Assembly (NCBI RefSeq): GCF_009796765.1
Contig: NZ_CP047023.1
Location: 4,881,501 to 4,945,500, forward strand
Source: Paraglaciecola sp. L3A3
GTDB lineage: Bacteria > Pseudomonadota > Gammaproteobacteria > Enterobacterales > Alteromonadaceae
DNA length: 64,000 nucleotides
Direction of reading: 5' to 3'
Position numbers and translations under genes: made by a program. A model generated the notes under the pieces. That model was given only the letters and a program-made list of their open reading frames with translations, made no database searches and was not told the origin of the DNA. Position 1 is the stretch's first letter, and every line of letters starts with the position of its first letter. Positions 1 through 8,833 of this stretch are shown piece by piece.

Positions 1-520
1 CTATTGTACCCATCATCAAATATTTAAAGACAGAAGGCAGTGCGCGACGGTCTGGTCCACCGGCAATTAATATGTAACTTGCCAGTGAAGAAATTTCCAT
101 AAAAACAAAGATATTGAAGGCGTCTGCTGCGACGACTATGCCTACTAATCCAGACAGTACTAATAGCCAGGCTGAGTAGAATAGAGGTTGGCGTGCTGAT
201 TCAATTTGCTGATCAATACTTGGTTTTCCCGCAAGTAAAGCAGCAACACTAGCTCCTGTCACGATTAAAAGCATTAAGGCGCTAAAGGCATCAACAGCTA
301 GAGTGATCCCAAAAGGAGCAGGCCATCCCCCCATGGCATATTCAATCGTTTGACCGTCTAGAACGGATAAAGTAAGAGCCACAGCGATAGCAAAACTTAG
401 TAGTGCTGTCGCAGTTGCCCCAGCCCATGCTAGACCTCTTGGTTGTAACATAACTATTATTGGTGCCGATAACATCGGTACCACAACTTGCAGTGCGGGA
501 AGGTGTGCTAATAAATCCAT
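1..520 (-). CDS. mnhD: Mrp/Mnh antiporter subunit D, N-terminal part (runs off left edge)
   Basis: I translated this leftward frame by hand from an ATG at 520. It opens MDLLAHLPALQVVVPMLSAP and stays open for 173 residues to the window edge, so about two thirds of a usual ~500-residue subunit is missing. The visible part is a chain of hydrophobic helices with the NuoN/MrpD-like stretch AADAFNIFVFMEISSLASYILI. MrpD-family subunits are proton-channel-like membrane proteins related to complex I antiporter subunits. It begins 5 bp after the mnhC stop, as the last visible gene of the mnhEFGBCD operon. Whether it is MrpD or another NuoL/N-like paralogue cannot be settled from this fragment. Confidence 0.85.
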   Translation of the reverse strand, partial: MDLLAHLPALQVVVPMLSAPIIVMLQPRGLAWAGATATALLSFAIAVALTLSVLDGQTIEYAMGGWPAPFGITLAVDAFSALMLLIVTGASVAALLAGKPSIDQQIESARQPLFYSAWLLVLSGLVGIVVAADAFNIFVFMEISSLASYILIAGGPDRRALPSVFKYLMMGTI

Positions 521-525
521 AATAG

Positions 526-885
526 TCAGTCAGCGTCCAAAATTTCGTTTTCTTCTATCGTGCCATAACATTCATTGATACGTACCACTAGGGCTAAGCC
601 CAATGCTAAGGTAGATACCCCTACAACTATGGCCGTTAGGATCAATACTTGAGGTAGCGGATTAGAAAATATTTGATCTTCTACTCCGGCTTGTATGATA
701 GGGGCAGTGCCGCCTTCCACTTTATCCATTGTGATATACATAAGGAAAACTGCCGATTGGAAGATAGATAAACCAATCAATTTTTTGATCAAGTTGCTTT
801 TGCTTATTACTGCGTATAACCCCACTATCAAAATGATAGCGAACACCCAATAATTGAAATAGCCGAGTAATTCTAAAAGTTTCAT
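526..885 (-). CDS. mnhC: Mrp/Mnh antiporter subunit C (NuoK-like)
   Basis: A 119-residue NuoK-type protein with three predicted membrane helices and the typical segments SNLIKKLIGLSIFQSAV and DPLP-like NPLPQVLILTAIVVGVSTLALGLAL. MrpC is a small membrane subunit of the multisubunit Na+/H+ antiporter. I chose the ATG at 885 (MKLLELLGYF), because the longer frame adds a non-family N-terminus. This start overlaps the mnhB stop in an ATGA junction, which suggests translational coupling. The gene lies between the mnhB fusion and mnhD. Confidence 0.92.
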   Translation of the reverse strand: MKLLELLGYFNYWVFAIILIVGLYAVISKSNLIKKLIGLSIFQSAVFLMYITMDKVEGGTAPIIQAGVEDQIFSNPLPQVLILTAIVVGVSTLALGLALVVRINECYGTIEENEILDAD

Positions 886-1862
886 AATAAACGCTCTCGA
901 GCGGCAAACGCATGGTAAATAGACAGTAAAGCTCCACAAACCGCCATGCCAACCCCAGCCTCAATAATTAAAATACCTAACTGCTGTCCAGCCACTGGAT
1001 CGGCAGCCAAAACAGAATAATCTAGAAAAGCTCCGCCCAACAACATACAAACTACTCCAACACCGCCATACAATAATGCTCCACCCACAACCATACCCAA
1101 TAACACTGAGCGCGGTATGGCACGCAATGCAGAGGCTTCACCTTCAAGTAGTGCATAAAGAATCACACCTGTGGCAATAATTGCTCCTGCTTGGAATCCT
1201 CCACCTGGCCCGTACTCACCATGGAATTGCACATAAAGGCCAAATAGCACAATGAATGGGATCAACAACCGGCCAACTACTTGGGGGATTAAATGATGGC
1301 GTAAACCGCTATCTTTTTCAGTGACTTGCTTAGTTTTTCTTGCTGGGCCAACACCTAAAATAAATAAAACGCCAATACAAGCTGCAAAAACAACAAACAC
1401 CTCGCCAAGAGTATCGTAGCCTCGAAAGCTGCCAAGGATTGCGGTCACAACATTAGGAATATCAATATATTCAGGGGTTTTTTCTAAATACCAAGGCGCG
1501 ACATGTTGATGTACAGGCGCTTCAGGGTCGCCGAGTCGTGGTTTATCAAAGGTTGCATAGATGATCAACAACGCCAAAATGCCCACAGTGCAATAAGTAA
1601 CCCAACGCCCTCCTTCTCTAGGCTTCTCTCGATCATCGGTCAAAGACAAGGCACAAAGAAAGATTACTGTTGTTACTCCAGCACCCACCGCAGCTTCTGT
1701 CAACGCAACATCTGCTGCGTCTAAAATGAAAAAGTTTGCGGCCATTAATAAACTAAATATAGATGTGAGCATCACCGCAACGAATAAGTCTTTGGCACGC
1801 ACAATGGCAATAGCAGTAATAACCAGTAAGGTGAGTAGAAAAAGGGCAAAGATAAATATCAT
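882..1862 (-). CDS. mnhB: Fused MbhD-MbhE-MnhB antiporter subunit
   Basis: 326 residues that join three modules. Residues ~1-80 look like MbhD/DUF4040 (LTEAAVGAGVTTVIFLCALSL). Residues ~80-175 look like MbhE (PEYIDIPNVVTAILGSFRGYDTLGEVFV). Residues ~190-320 are MnhB/MrpB (RLLIPFIVLFGLYVQFHGEYGPGGGFQ). MbhD and MbhE correspond to the C-terminal part of MrpA, so this protein supplies the MrpA tail plus MrpB. The gene overlaps mnhG by 4 bp and mnhC by 4 bp. It is an integral membrane subunit of a cation/proton antiporter. Separate NuoL-like subunits would be expected beyond the left edge. Confidence 0.9.
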   Translation of the reverse strand: MIFIFALFLLTLLVITAIAIVRAKDLFVAVMLTSIFSLLMAANFFILDAADVALTEAAVGAGVTTVIFLCALSLTDDREKPREGGRWVTYCTVGILALLIIYATFDKPRLGDPEAPVHQHVAPWYLEKTPEYIDIPNVVTAILGSFRGYDTLGEVFVVFAACIGVLFILGVGPARKTKQVTEKDSGLRHHLIPQVVGRLLIPFIVLFGLYVQFHGEYGPGGGFQAGAIIATGVILYALLEGEASALRAIPRSVLLGMVVGGALLYGGVGVVCMLLGGAFLDYSVLAADPVAGQQLGILIIEAGVGMAVCGALLSIYHAFAARERLL

Positions 1863-2200
1863 TTTGGACTATTCTCCTTAGGTTCATCACTTGCGGAACC
1901 TGCATCAGGCTTGAGTCCAGATAGCAATGCTGTATTCGCTAATGCATAAGTAGCAGTGGGGCCAGTTAACAGCAGAAATAACATGATAGCGAACAACTTT
2001 AAAGTGGCCAATGTCAATCCAGCTTGCAGCATCATGCCAACAAAAATTAATATGGTTCCCATAGTATCAGTTAAACTAGCAGCATGGATTCTGGCATAAA
2101 AATTAGGTAGGCGTAGTCCGCCAATACCTCCAATTAATACACAAGCACCACCTAGGATAAGTAGGATCCAGCTTACAATATCTAGTATGAGATCAATCAT
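1859..2200 (-). CDS. mnhG: Mrp/Mnh antiporter subunit G
   Basis: A 113-residue membrane protein with the MnhG signature GGIGGLRLPNFYARIHAASLTDTMGTILIFVGMML and a hydrophilic C-terminal tail. I placed the start at the ATG at 2200 (MIDLILDIVSW), which overlaps the mnhF stop by 8 bp and has an AAGGGC-like ribosome site upstream. A longer frame back to 2227 adds nine residues with no family support. MrpG is a small membrane subunit of the antiporter complex. Confidence 0.92.
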   Translation of the reverse strand: MIDLILDIVSWILLILGGACVLIGGIGGLRLPNFYARIHAASLTDTMGTILIFVGMMLQAGLTLATLKLFAIMLFLLLTGPTATYALANTALLSGLKPDAGSASDEPKENSPK

Positions 2201-2468
2201 CTTTAGCCCTTGATTTTGTTCTAACACGATTTTGAAAATACTCTAGTACAGCAAGCACACCCACCATATTAACTAAGGCGTAAGCTAGGGCAAGATCAAG
2301 GAAATCGAGACGACCATACAGAAATGCAATGACTGATAATAATAATACGGTTTTAGTACCAAACACATTAACCGCTAATACACGGTCATAAACACTTGGC
2401 CCCATTAACGCTCGCACTAAGGCTAAAACCATGGTTATTAAGATGGCGATAGAAACGGCTATATACAT
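2193..2468 (-). CDS. mnhF: Mrp/Mnh antiporter subunit F
   Basis: A 91-residue membrane protein with three helices and the MnhF core MGPSVYDRVLAVNVFGTKTVLLLSVIAFLYGRLDFLDLALAYALVNMVGVLAVLEYF. The length is normal for the family. It starts 2 bp after the mnhE stop and overlaps mnhG, so it is part of one tightly packed transcript. Mrp subunit F belongs to the E-F-G part of the complex and has been linked to bile-salt and Na+ export in other bacteria; its transported ion here is not shown by sequence. Confidence 0.93.
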   Translation of the reverse strand: MYIAVSIAILITMVLALVRALMGPSVYDRVLAVNVFGTKTVLLLSVIAFLYGRLDFLDLALAYALVNMVGVLAVLEYFQNRVRTKSRAKDD

Positions 2469-2470
2469 GT

Positions 2471-2992
2471 TTATTTACGCTCCAGAGCAGCAGCTCGGCG
2501 ATTGGCTTCACCTTTTTGTAACTCCCTTGCACTTTCAACTGTGAGGCAATGAATCAGAATTTTTCCCTTGTGTAAGTCCAAAGTGACTGTGCCTGGAGAA
2601 AGTGTTATTGAATTACCTAAAATCACATGCCCCACATCAGTTTTGGTTTCTGCCTCTAACTCCACCACAGTCGGGCTAATGGGCAAAGAGGGACTGAGGA
2701 TAATTTTCGCCACATCAATGGTTGAAATTACGATTTCTCGTAACAGCCACCACCAATATCTTGGTAGACGAGGTATGAGTCTAAGCAAAGCCTTGTGATG
2801 GCGGAAAAATCCCATACGATGGGCTAAGTATGTACTTAGCAGACAAGAAAAAGCGCCCAAACCTATAAGCAGAGGTTTATACAATCCTGACCAGAGTAAC
2901 CAAGAGGCTGAGAGCACCAGCAACAAAAGCAAAATTGACGAGAGTTTTGCTTTACCGCCCTGTTTTAAATAACTATTTTGATTTAATTTCAT
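2471..2992 (-). CDS. mnhE: Mrp/Mnh antiporter subunit E
   Basis: 173 residues with two N-terminal helices (~residues 17-60) followed by the soluble MnhE domain. The domain has the usual LLREIVISTIDVAKIILSP and GNSITLSPGTVTLDL segments and a late IHCL. The gene is first of the six antiporter genes in the E-F-G-B-C-D order, which matches the antiporter half of archaeal Mbh operons rather than the Bacillus mrpABCDEFG order. Its start overlaps the stop of the upstream Rap1a-like gene by 4 bp. Confidence 0.93.
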   Translation of the reverse strand: MKLNQNSYLKQGGKAKLSSILLLLLVLSASWLLWSGLYKPLLIGLGAFSCLLSTYLAHRMGFFRHHKALLRLIPRLPRYWWWLLREIVISTIDVAKIILSPSLPISPTVVELEAETKTDVGHVILGNSITLSPGTVTLDLHKGKILIHCLTVESARELQKGEANRRAAALERK

Positions 2993-3456
2993 TGTTTACA
3001 AGGATAGTTCTTCATTAGTGATTTATAAACAATTTCCATTGCCGGCTCATTATTAGTTTTTGCGGCAGCCAAGTCAGCGACAACAAGCTCAACTACAGAG
3101 CTTATTGGTAAAGGCTCACCAAGACAAAAACCAGCCAGTTTTGCAGCTCGAGAACGATCTACATTGCCAGGCATACGAGTGCGCATAGCACGCTCAGCAA
3201 ATGTTTCTTTGCCTGATACGGCATTTTCAGCATTTAGCATCACTCGGGCATCAGTAGCGATGGCTCCATCAATAAAGCCTTGAATATAACGCACACAGTA
3301 TTGAGCATCAGCACCTTGCGGCTCAGTGCGAAGAAATGCGCAATGTGATGCAAGTTCTTTAGTTGTTAATACTTCCAGAGCCTTAGCCGAGGGTACTAAC
3401 AACAATTGAACGGCCAAGAAAACGACAAACATTAGGTGAAAAATTTTAGCTCGCAT
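2989..3456 (-). CDS. Exported Rap1a/Tai-like domain protein
   Basis: 155 residues with a clear signal peptide (residues ~1-26, ending AKA). The mature domain resembles the Rap1a/Tai immunity-protein family: an early Cys in ELASHCAF, a second in QYCVRYIQGFIDGA, then GFCLGEPLPISSVVELVVADL and a C-terminal Cys. The four mature cysteines could form two disulfides in the periplasm. In type VI secretion such proteins neutralise amidase effectors, but no effector is nearby. The 4-bp overlap with mnhE and an AGGAGT ribosome site make it the first gene of the antiporter operon. A role in that complex is only a guess. Confidence 0.75.
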   Translation of the reverse strand: MRAKIFHLMFVVFLAVQLLLVPSAKALEVLTTKELASHCAFLRTEPQGADAQYCVRYIQGFIDGAIATDARVMLNAENAVSGKETFAERAMRTRMPGNVDRSRAAKLAGFCLGEPLPISSVVELVVADLAAAKTNNEPAMEIVYKSLMKNYPCKQ

Positions 3457-3602
3457 TTTAACTCCTTTCTGGCAATTTTTACATTTATAGCTAATTAATC
3501 ATAGCAATAAAAGTCGATTTTAGTTGAGTTCTTATCAATAAAAAATTGACAATTAAGCAAGTAATGCTAAAAATTATAACATCAAAAAAATTAAGGTATT
3601 AC

Positions 3603-4511
3603 ATGTCTAAGCTTAATTATCATCACTTACAATATTTTTATGCGATAGCGACACATGGCAGTATTGCTCAAGCCTCAAAAGTCATGCATATCACACCACA
3701 AACACTCAGTGCTCAGTTAAATTTATTAGAAGGTCAACTAGGTTATAGTTTATTTGTTCGCAAGGGTAAACGTTTGGTGTTAAATGAGATGGGTCACATA
3801 ACACTAAGTTATGCTCAGGAAATATTCAGTTTAGGTGACGAATTAATTCATTCTCTAAAAAACCATTCAACTGACTTTTCTTTTCGTTTTTCAATTGGTG
3901 TCACCGATGTCATCGCAAAAGTGTTTTCATTTAATTTATTAAAAACGATCTATACCATGGACGACTCTATTAAGCTCGTTTGTAAAGAAACAAATTTGGA
4001 TGTACTGTTTGGCGATTTGGCTGTGAATAAACTAGACGCAGTGTTAAGTGATACATCCTTGCCAACAGGGTCACCTTTAAAAGCATACAGTCACCTAGTA
4101 GGTAAGTGCGGTATTAGTTTTTTTGCACATAAAAATCTCGCTAAATCTTTAACCGATAACTTTCCATACTCACTTGACGGTAATCCATTTTTTACCGCTG
4201 GAGAAGGCTCTAATCAGCACCTAAGTGTGGTTTCTTGGTTTAATGAACTCAATATATCCCCCAAAATAATAGGTGAAATTGACGACTCAATGTTAACTAT
4301 GTCTTTCGGTGAAGCAGGGTATGGCGTTTTTTGTGCACCCACCATTATAGAAAATTATGTAACAGAACAATTTGACGTGGAAATTATTGGCAAAACGACT
4401 GAAATTAGTGAGCATTATTATTTAATATCACCTGAAAGAAAGGTCAAACACCCCGCGGTTCAGCATTTATTAGCTGAAGGGAAAAAATTATTTAATCAAC
4501 CTATAGTTTAA
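3603..4511 (+). CDS. nhaR: LysR-family regulator, NhaR-like
   Basis: 302 residues from the ATG at 3603 (MSKLNYHHLQYFYAIATHGS), with an AAGG element just upstream; the open frame reaches further back but without support. The N-terminal winged helix matches NhaR closely, including ITPQTLSAQLNLLEGQLGYSLFVRKGKRLVLNEMGHITLSYA. The rest is a LysR effector domain. NhaR activates the Na+/H+ antiporter gene nhaA in response to Na+ in E. coli. The position divergent from the Mrp operon (start 147 bp from the 3456 start) suggests it controls that operon. This link is inferred, as no operator was identified. Confidence 0.8.
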   Translation: MSKLNYHHLQYFYAIATHGSIAQASKVMHITPQTLSAQLNLLEGQLGYSLFVRKGKRLVLNEMGHITLSYAQEIFSLGDELIHSLKNHSTDFSFRFSIGVTDVIAKVFSFNLLKTIYTMDDSIKLVCKETNLDVLFGDLAVNKLDAVLSDTSLPTGSPLKAYSHLVGKCGISFFAHKNLAKSLTDNFPYSLDGNPFFTAGEGSNQHLSVVSWFNELNISPKIIGEIDDSMLTMSFGEAGYGVFCAPTIIENYVTEQFDVEIIGKTTEISEHYYLISPERKVKHPAVQHLLAEGKKLFNQPIV

Positions 4512-4532
4512 TACTTTGAACGCTTGTCTAAG

Positions 4533-5510
4533 CTAAGCATTGGCGATTAATAAATCGATAAAGTTGTCTGTTTTTGAATTGATGATCTGCCGAGCTTTGT
4601 CAGCTTCAAACCAGTTAATTACCCGCTGAATGCCTTCTGCGTAGGTGATTTTAGGATTAAATTCAGGCACGGCTGTTCTTATTTTAGTGTTGTCAAAAAT
4701 AGCACTCACTGATTTATCCCCTAAAAGGGTGCCAATATAGTCACTGTTTAGGGCGCATATTTTTTCTGAAGTTACATGTACAATTTTCGCATCTACACCA
4801 AGAGCAGCAGCGGTTTGTTGATAAATCTCATTCCAGCTTAAAAATTGATCTGAAGTGATATGATAATCTTCACCGATTGTTATGGGGTTACCTAATAATC
4901 CGCAAAAACCCACTGCAAAATCATCGGCGTGTGTCAGAGTCCACAAAGAATAACCATCACCTTGCACCACAATGGGCTTGCCGGCTTTCATACGCGCAAT
5001 TGCTGTGTACTCGGTCCAACCTCCAATAGTCAGAGGGACAACGCGAGAATAAGTATGAGATGGACGTACAATAGTCACAGGGAACTCAGCTTGCTTGTAA
5101 GTTGCCAATAAGTATTCTTCGGCGGCAATTTTATCCCTTGAATATTGCCATAATGGATTCGCCAGAGGCGTTTTTTCTGTAATGATCGGGGTTGGACCTG
5201 GATTCTCATAACAAGATGCCGAACTGATAAAAACATATTGTTTAGTCTTAGCAGTAAATAGAGCCACATCTCGAGCAACGTCAGATTCGGTAAAAGCTAT
5301 CCAATTGACGACAACGTCCCATTCGTGCCCCTGCAATTTTGATTTAACTTGTGCTTCATCGTTAATATCAGCTTGAATATAATGAGCGCCAACTAGTTCT
5401 GAACAATGCCCGCTGCGGTTAAGTAACCATAATTCGTGGCCTTGCTGGAGTAGTCGTAGACTGCTGGATAAGCTGATATTTCCTGAGCCGCCAATAAACA
5501 GCATTTTCAC
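4533..5510 (-). CDS. NAD-dependent epimerase/dehydratase-like protein
   Basis: An extended SDR with an N-terminal nucleotide-binding motif, LFIGGSGNIS. I propose the GTG at 5510, which gives MKMLFIGGSGNIS as in relatives and sits 8 nt after a GGGG ribosome site. The longer frame to 5675 lacks family support. Later features are FISSASCYE, a YSRDK segment matching the YxxxK catalytic pair, TIVRPSHTYS and a C-terminal WFEADKA. Substrate is unknown; the closest families are mRNA-binding/CSP41-like epimerases and UDP-sugar epimerases. It is convergent with the nhaR-like gene, 21 bp apart, and monocistronic as far as visible. Confidence 0.8.
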   Translation of the reverse strand: MKMLFIGGSGNISLSSSLRLLQQGHELWLLNRSGHCSELVGAHYIQADINDEAQVKSKLQGHEWDVVVNWIAFTESDVARDVALFTAKTKQYVFISSASCYENPGPTPIITEKTPLANPLWQYSRDKIAAEEYLLATYKQAEFPVTIVRPSHTYSRVVPLTIGGWTEYTAIARMKAGKPIVVQGDGYSLWTLTHADDFAVGFCGLLGNPITIGEDYHITSDQFLSWNEIYQQTAAALGVDAKIVHVTSEKICALNSDYIGTLLGDKSVSAIFDNTKIRTAVPEFNPKITYAEGIQRVINWFEADKARQIINSKTDNFIDLLIANA

Positions 5511-5776
5511 TATAATTTCCCCTAACAAAAGCATGAGAATAGCAGTTTCGTAATTAATTATCAGTGGCAACTGCGCTTTAAAAGAGAGTTTAATAGAATT
5601 GATATAAATAAGCTGCAAAGCATCATCTGTTAAAAGCGTTGGTTTATCGTATTTAGCCCTGAGAAGGCTTTGCATCTTGCTCTAGGAATATTAATGAAAA
5701 TGAGAGCATTGTGACATTCAGTAAATGTAGTGGTTCCTATATCTAGTATGGTTCCACTACTACTTCTATTATTTTA

Positions 5777-7108
5777 TTAAAGAATAAAGCGACTTAAATC
5801 TTCGTCTTCAACCAATGCTTCTAAATGTTTATCCACATAATTAGCGTCGATTAAAATTGACTCACCACTCTTTTCAGAAGCATCGTAAGAGATCTCTTCC
5901 ATCAATTTTTCCATGACGGTGTGCAGACGTCTAGCGCCAATGTTCTCAGTTCGCTCATTTACCTGCCATGCAGCATTAGCAATACGCTCAATACCATCTT
6001 CAGTAAACTTCACGTCGACCCCTTCGGTTTTAAGTAAAGCGACTTGTTGCTCAGTCAATGATGCATTGGGCTCTGTTAATATCCGTATAAAATCATGAGC
6101 CGTTAATGCCGACAGTTCAACTCTAATAGGTAGACGACCTTGTAACTCTGGGATCAAATCCGAAGGTTTACTCATCTGGAATGCGCCAGAAGCAATAAAC
6201 AGAATGTGGTCCGTTTTCACCATGCCATGTTTAGTAGACACAGTAGAGCCTTCGACTAAAGGCAATAAATCTCTTTGCACACCTTCACGGGAAACATCGC
6301 CACCACTTGTGTTACCTTCACGTTTACAAATTTTGTCAATTTCATCGATAAACACTATGCCGTTTTGTTCCAAAGACTCAATTGCGGTGGCTTTTAAGTC
6401 TTCTTGATTAACCAGCTTGGCAGCTTCTTCTTCAATCAATAATTTAAGGGCATCCTTAACTTTTAGCTTTTTACTTTTCTTTTGTGAGCCAGATAAGTTT
6501 TGAAACATGCCTTGTAACTGATTGGTCATTTCTTCCATACCAGGAGGCGCCATTATTTCTACGCCAACCTGTGGAGCGGCCACATCCAGTTCAATTTCTT
6601 TATCGTCTAGTTGACCTTCACGTAACTTTTTACGAAAAATCTGTCTAGTACCACTGTCTTGAGCCACTTCTTTTTCACCAAAAGAGTTCTCAGGTGGGGG
6701 CAGTAACGCATCTAAAATACGCTCTTCTGCCGCTTCTTCGGCCCTAAATTTCACTTTACCTGTAGCTTGCTCTTTAGTCATTTTGACCGCGATATCGGCC
6801 AAATCACGAATAATAGTTTCAACTTCTTTACCCACATAACCTACTTCGGTGAATTTAGTGGCTTCTACTTTAATAAAAGGGGCATTGGCTAATTTTGCCA
6901 AACGCCGGGCAATTTCAGTTTTCCCTACACCTGTAGGACCTATCATTAAGATGTTTTTAGGTGTCACTTCTTGACGAAGATCGGGTTCAAGTTGCATTCG
7001 ACGCCAGCGATTACGCAAGGCAATTGAGACAGCACGTTTTGCATCTTGTTGACCAATAATGTGGCCGTCTAACTCGTGGACAATTTCTCTGGGGGTCATT
7101 TCTGACAT
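5777..7108 (-). CDS. hslU: HslU ATPase of the HslUV protease
   Basis: 443 residues, the normal HslU length. It has Walker [10 protein letters not shown] near residue 60, Walker B VFIDEIDK near 255, an I-domain between them, the AAA+ sensor region ENIGARRLH, and the conserved C-terminus DEDLSRFIL that docks into HslV. HslU unfolds substrates and feeds them to the HslV peptidase in the cytoplasm. It follows hslV by 70 bp and is very likely in the same heat-shock operon. Confidence 0.98.
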   Translation of the reverse strand: MSEMTPREIVHELDGHIIGQQDAKRAVSIALRNRWRRMQLEPDLRQEVTPKNILMIGPTGVGKTEIARRLAKLANAPFIKVEATKFTEVGYVGKEVETIIRDLADIAVKMTKEQATGKVKFRAEEAAEERILDALLPPPENSFGEKEVAQDSGTRQIFRKKLREGQLDDKEIELDVAAPQVGVEIMAPPGMEEMTNQLQGMFQNLSGSQKKSKKLKVKDALKLLIEEEAAKLVNQEDLKATAIESLEQNGIVFIDEIDKICKREGNTSGGDVSREGVQRDLLPLVEGSTVSTKHGMVKTDHILFIASGAFQMSKPSDLIPELQGRLPIRVELSALTAHDFIRILTEPNASLTEQQVALLKTEGVDVKFTEDGIERIANAAWQVNERTENIGARRLHTVMEKLMEEISYDASEKSGESILIDANYVDKHLEALVEDEDLSRFIL

Positions 7109-7178
7109 AAATAAACCTTATTATTTTGTAGTACAGCAGCGAATTGTGTAATTACGCTACTGACTTAGTAATTGGGGA

Positions 7179-7703
7179 TTAATAATCAATAGTCTCAATC
7201 GTTTGAGTATGATTAGTAAAGACACAAATATCGCCTGCAATGGTCAAACTTTTTTCAGCTATTTCTTTTGCTGATAAGTCAGTATTGTTTAACAAAGCCA
7301 TAGCCGCTGATTGAGCAAAATTACCACCAGAACCAATTGCAATTAAATCATTCTCTGGCTGCACCACATCACCGTTACCTGTGATGATAAAAGAAGCGGT
7401 TTCATCGGCTACCGCGAGTAAAGCCTCTAGCTTACGTAGCGCTCGGTCGCTACGCCAATCTTTAGCCATCTCTACCGCAGCTCGAGTTAAGTTTCCTTGG
7501 TGAATTTCTAATTTTGATTCAAAACGTTCAAATAAAGTAAAGGCGTCAGCTGTACCACCAGCAAAGCCAGCTAATACTTTATTATTATATAAACGGCGCA
7601 CTTTTTTAGCATTACCCTTCATTACAGTATTGCCAAGAGACACTTGGCCATCACCAGCAATAACGACTTGGTTGTTACGGCGTACAGATACAATTGTAGT
7701 CAC
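7179..7703 (-). CDS. hslV: HslV peptidase subunit
   Basis: 174 residues from a GTG at 7703 that is 6-8 nt after AAAGGAA. This start gives (M)[30 protein letters not shown], with the catalytic N-terminal threonine exposed after removal of Met. The longer frame to 7730 would bury that threonine and is rejected. Other family marks are [18 protein letters not shown] and [16 protein letters not shown]. HslV forms the proteolytic chamber of HslUV. It is first gene of hslVU, behind a sigma-32-like promoter at 7814-7841. Confidence 0.97.
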   Translation of the reverse strand: MTTIVSVRRNNQVVIAGDGQVSLGNTVMKGNAKKVRRLYNNKVLAGFAGGTADAFTLFERFESKLEIHQGNLTRAAVEMAKDWRSDRALRKLEALLAVADETASFIITGNGDVVQPENDLIAIGSGGNFAQSAAMALLNNTDLSAKEIAEKSLTIAGDICVFTNHTQTIETIDY

Positions 7704-7813
7704 AAAAATTCCTTTGATTTTGCATAACAACCAGTGCTTATAAAATATTGGTTGTTAAGGCTAAGAATGGTCTACAGCGTCCAATTTATTAAAAACGCTG
7801 CAAGATGAACTAG

Positions 7814-7841
7814 ATGTGGGGAGCCTTATTTTTTTTTCAAG
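7814..7841 (-). promoter_or_regulatory. Sigma-32 (heat-shock) promoter of hslVU
   Basis: On the minus strand, CTTGAAA (7841-7835) is followed after 13 bp by CCCCACAT (7821-7814). This agrees well with the RpoH consensus CTTGAAA / CCCCAT-T. It lies about 110 bp upstream of the hslV start, and hslVU is a known RpoH target in E. coli. Seen directly; promoter activity is inferred. Confidence 0.75.
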
Positions 7842-7856
7842 TCGCTAACTTATATA

Positions 7857-7939
7857 TAGCAAGGCGAGTTTTTATAGCAAATAATTGGCTATTGTCAGAA
7901 AATGCATGTTGCTAAAAGCAATAAAAACGCTGTCGAGAG
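7857..7939 (-). repeat. Degenerate copy of the dispersed MITE-like repeat
   Basis: On the minus strand, CTCTCGACAGCG and, 67 bp later, CGCCTTGCTATA correspond to CTCTCGATAACG and CGCCTTGCTAT of the copy at 15071-15293, where the gap is about 69 bp. The bases between are poorly conserved. It lies between rutR and the hslVU promoter. Confidence 0.45.
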
Positions 7940-7969
7940 TCTAAACTTATCTATAACTCATCAGTTTAT

Positions 7970-8689
7970 TTAGGGCTTTACGCCTTGTAATATTATGTTT
8001 TGCACGTTTTTAAGGGTACTAGCGAAAAATGCTGGATCATTTAAATTTTTGCCAGTTACTGCTTCTATCTGCACTCTAAAATCAGCATAGTGTTGAGTTG
8101 TAGCCCAGATAGAAAAAATCAAATGATAGGGATCAACAGGAGCCAGTTTGTTTGTTGCGATCCAGGCATTAATTACAGCCACTTTTGAATCCATGAGAAC
8201 CTTTAAAGGAGATTTTAAGGTATCTACAAGTAACGGTGCGCCCTGCAACATTTCCATACAAAACAGGCGTGATTCGGCTGGATGGTCTCTCGACAACTCC
8301 AATTTAATCCTAATGTAGTCGCCAATAGCTTGAATCGGATCTTGTTCTTCGTTAAAACGAGCTAAAGGCTCAAGCCAGACCTCTAAAAGTTGCTGCATCA
8401 CCTCTAAATAAAGCCGTTCTTTACTGCTGAAATAGTACAATAAATTAGTCTTTGATATTTTTGCCAAGGCTGCAATTTGATCAACTCTTGTACCATTTAC
8501 GCCATTGCGAGAGAACAACTCTAGGGCTGCTCGCATTATAACTTTACGCTTATCCAGCTTTGCTCGACCACGCTTTGTATTAATATTAATTTCTGAAGTG
8601 TTTATTGTACTAGTCAATGGGTAAGTCAGTTCTTTCACTATTACTCGATTCAAAGATTCTAATACCAATTCACGTAAATGAGTAGTCAT
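7970..8689 (-). CDS. rutR: RutR, TetR-family regulator of pyrimidine use
   Basis: 239 residues. After an N-terminal extension of ~55 residues comes a TetR helix-turn-helix (VIMRAALELFSRNGVNGTRVDQIAALAKISKTNLLYYFSSKERLY). The RutR-specific C-terminal domain follows, with SRLFCMEMLQGAPLLVDTL and IFSIWATTQHYADFRVQIEAVTGKNLNDP, which match E. coli RutR strongly. RutR binds uracil/thymine and releases the rut promoter. The gene is divergent from rutA, and two matching operators lie between them. The ATG at 8689 has only a weak ribosome site; the E. coli protein has a shorter N-terminus, so a start further in is possible. Confidence 0.93.
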   Translation of the reverse strand: MTTHLRELVLESLNRVIVKELTYPLTSTINTSEININTKRGRAKLDKRKVIMRAALELFSRNGVNGTRVDQIAALAKISKTNLLYYFSSKERLYLEVMQQLLEVWLEPLARFNEEQDPIQAIGDYIRIKLELSRDHPAESRLFCMEMLQGAPLLVDTLKSPLKVLMDSKVAVINAWIATNKLAPVDPYHLIFSIWATTQHYADFRVQIEAVTGKNLNDPAFFASTLKNVQNIILQGVKP

Positions 8690-8773
8690 AACCTAAAGCT
8701 TTCGTGCGCAATCTCTATCAGTCAAGTAATTGCATTGTTTCTGTACATGATTGCACAAACATTGCGCCAAAAC

Positions 8774-8789
8774 TGGACCTTTTGGTCTA
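8774..8789. promoter_or_regulatory. RutR-like operator 1
   Basis: TGGACCTTTTGGTCTA matches 11 of 14 defined bases of the E. coli RutR consensus TTGACCANNTGGTCAA. It is a 16-bp imperfect palindrome, 85 bp upstream of the rutR start. It sits in the rutR-rutA intergenic region, as expected for the regulator found next to it. Confidence 0.75.
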
Positions 8790-8833
8790 TCAACACTTCC
8801 AAAAACAACCTAACCCATTGTAAAAAAACAAAT

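Noticed and set aside
2989..3456. Type VI secretion effector-immunity pair
   Set aside because: Only the Rap1a-like protein is present. No amidase effector or secretion genes are adjacent, so the immunity label is not transferred.
5913..6407. Open frames on the plus strand inside hslU
   Set aside because: They are shadows of the hslU coding strand with no start signals or recognisable protein content.
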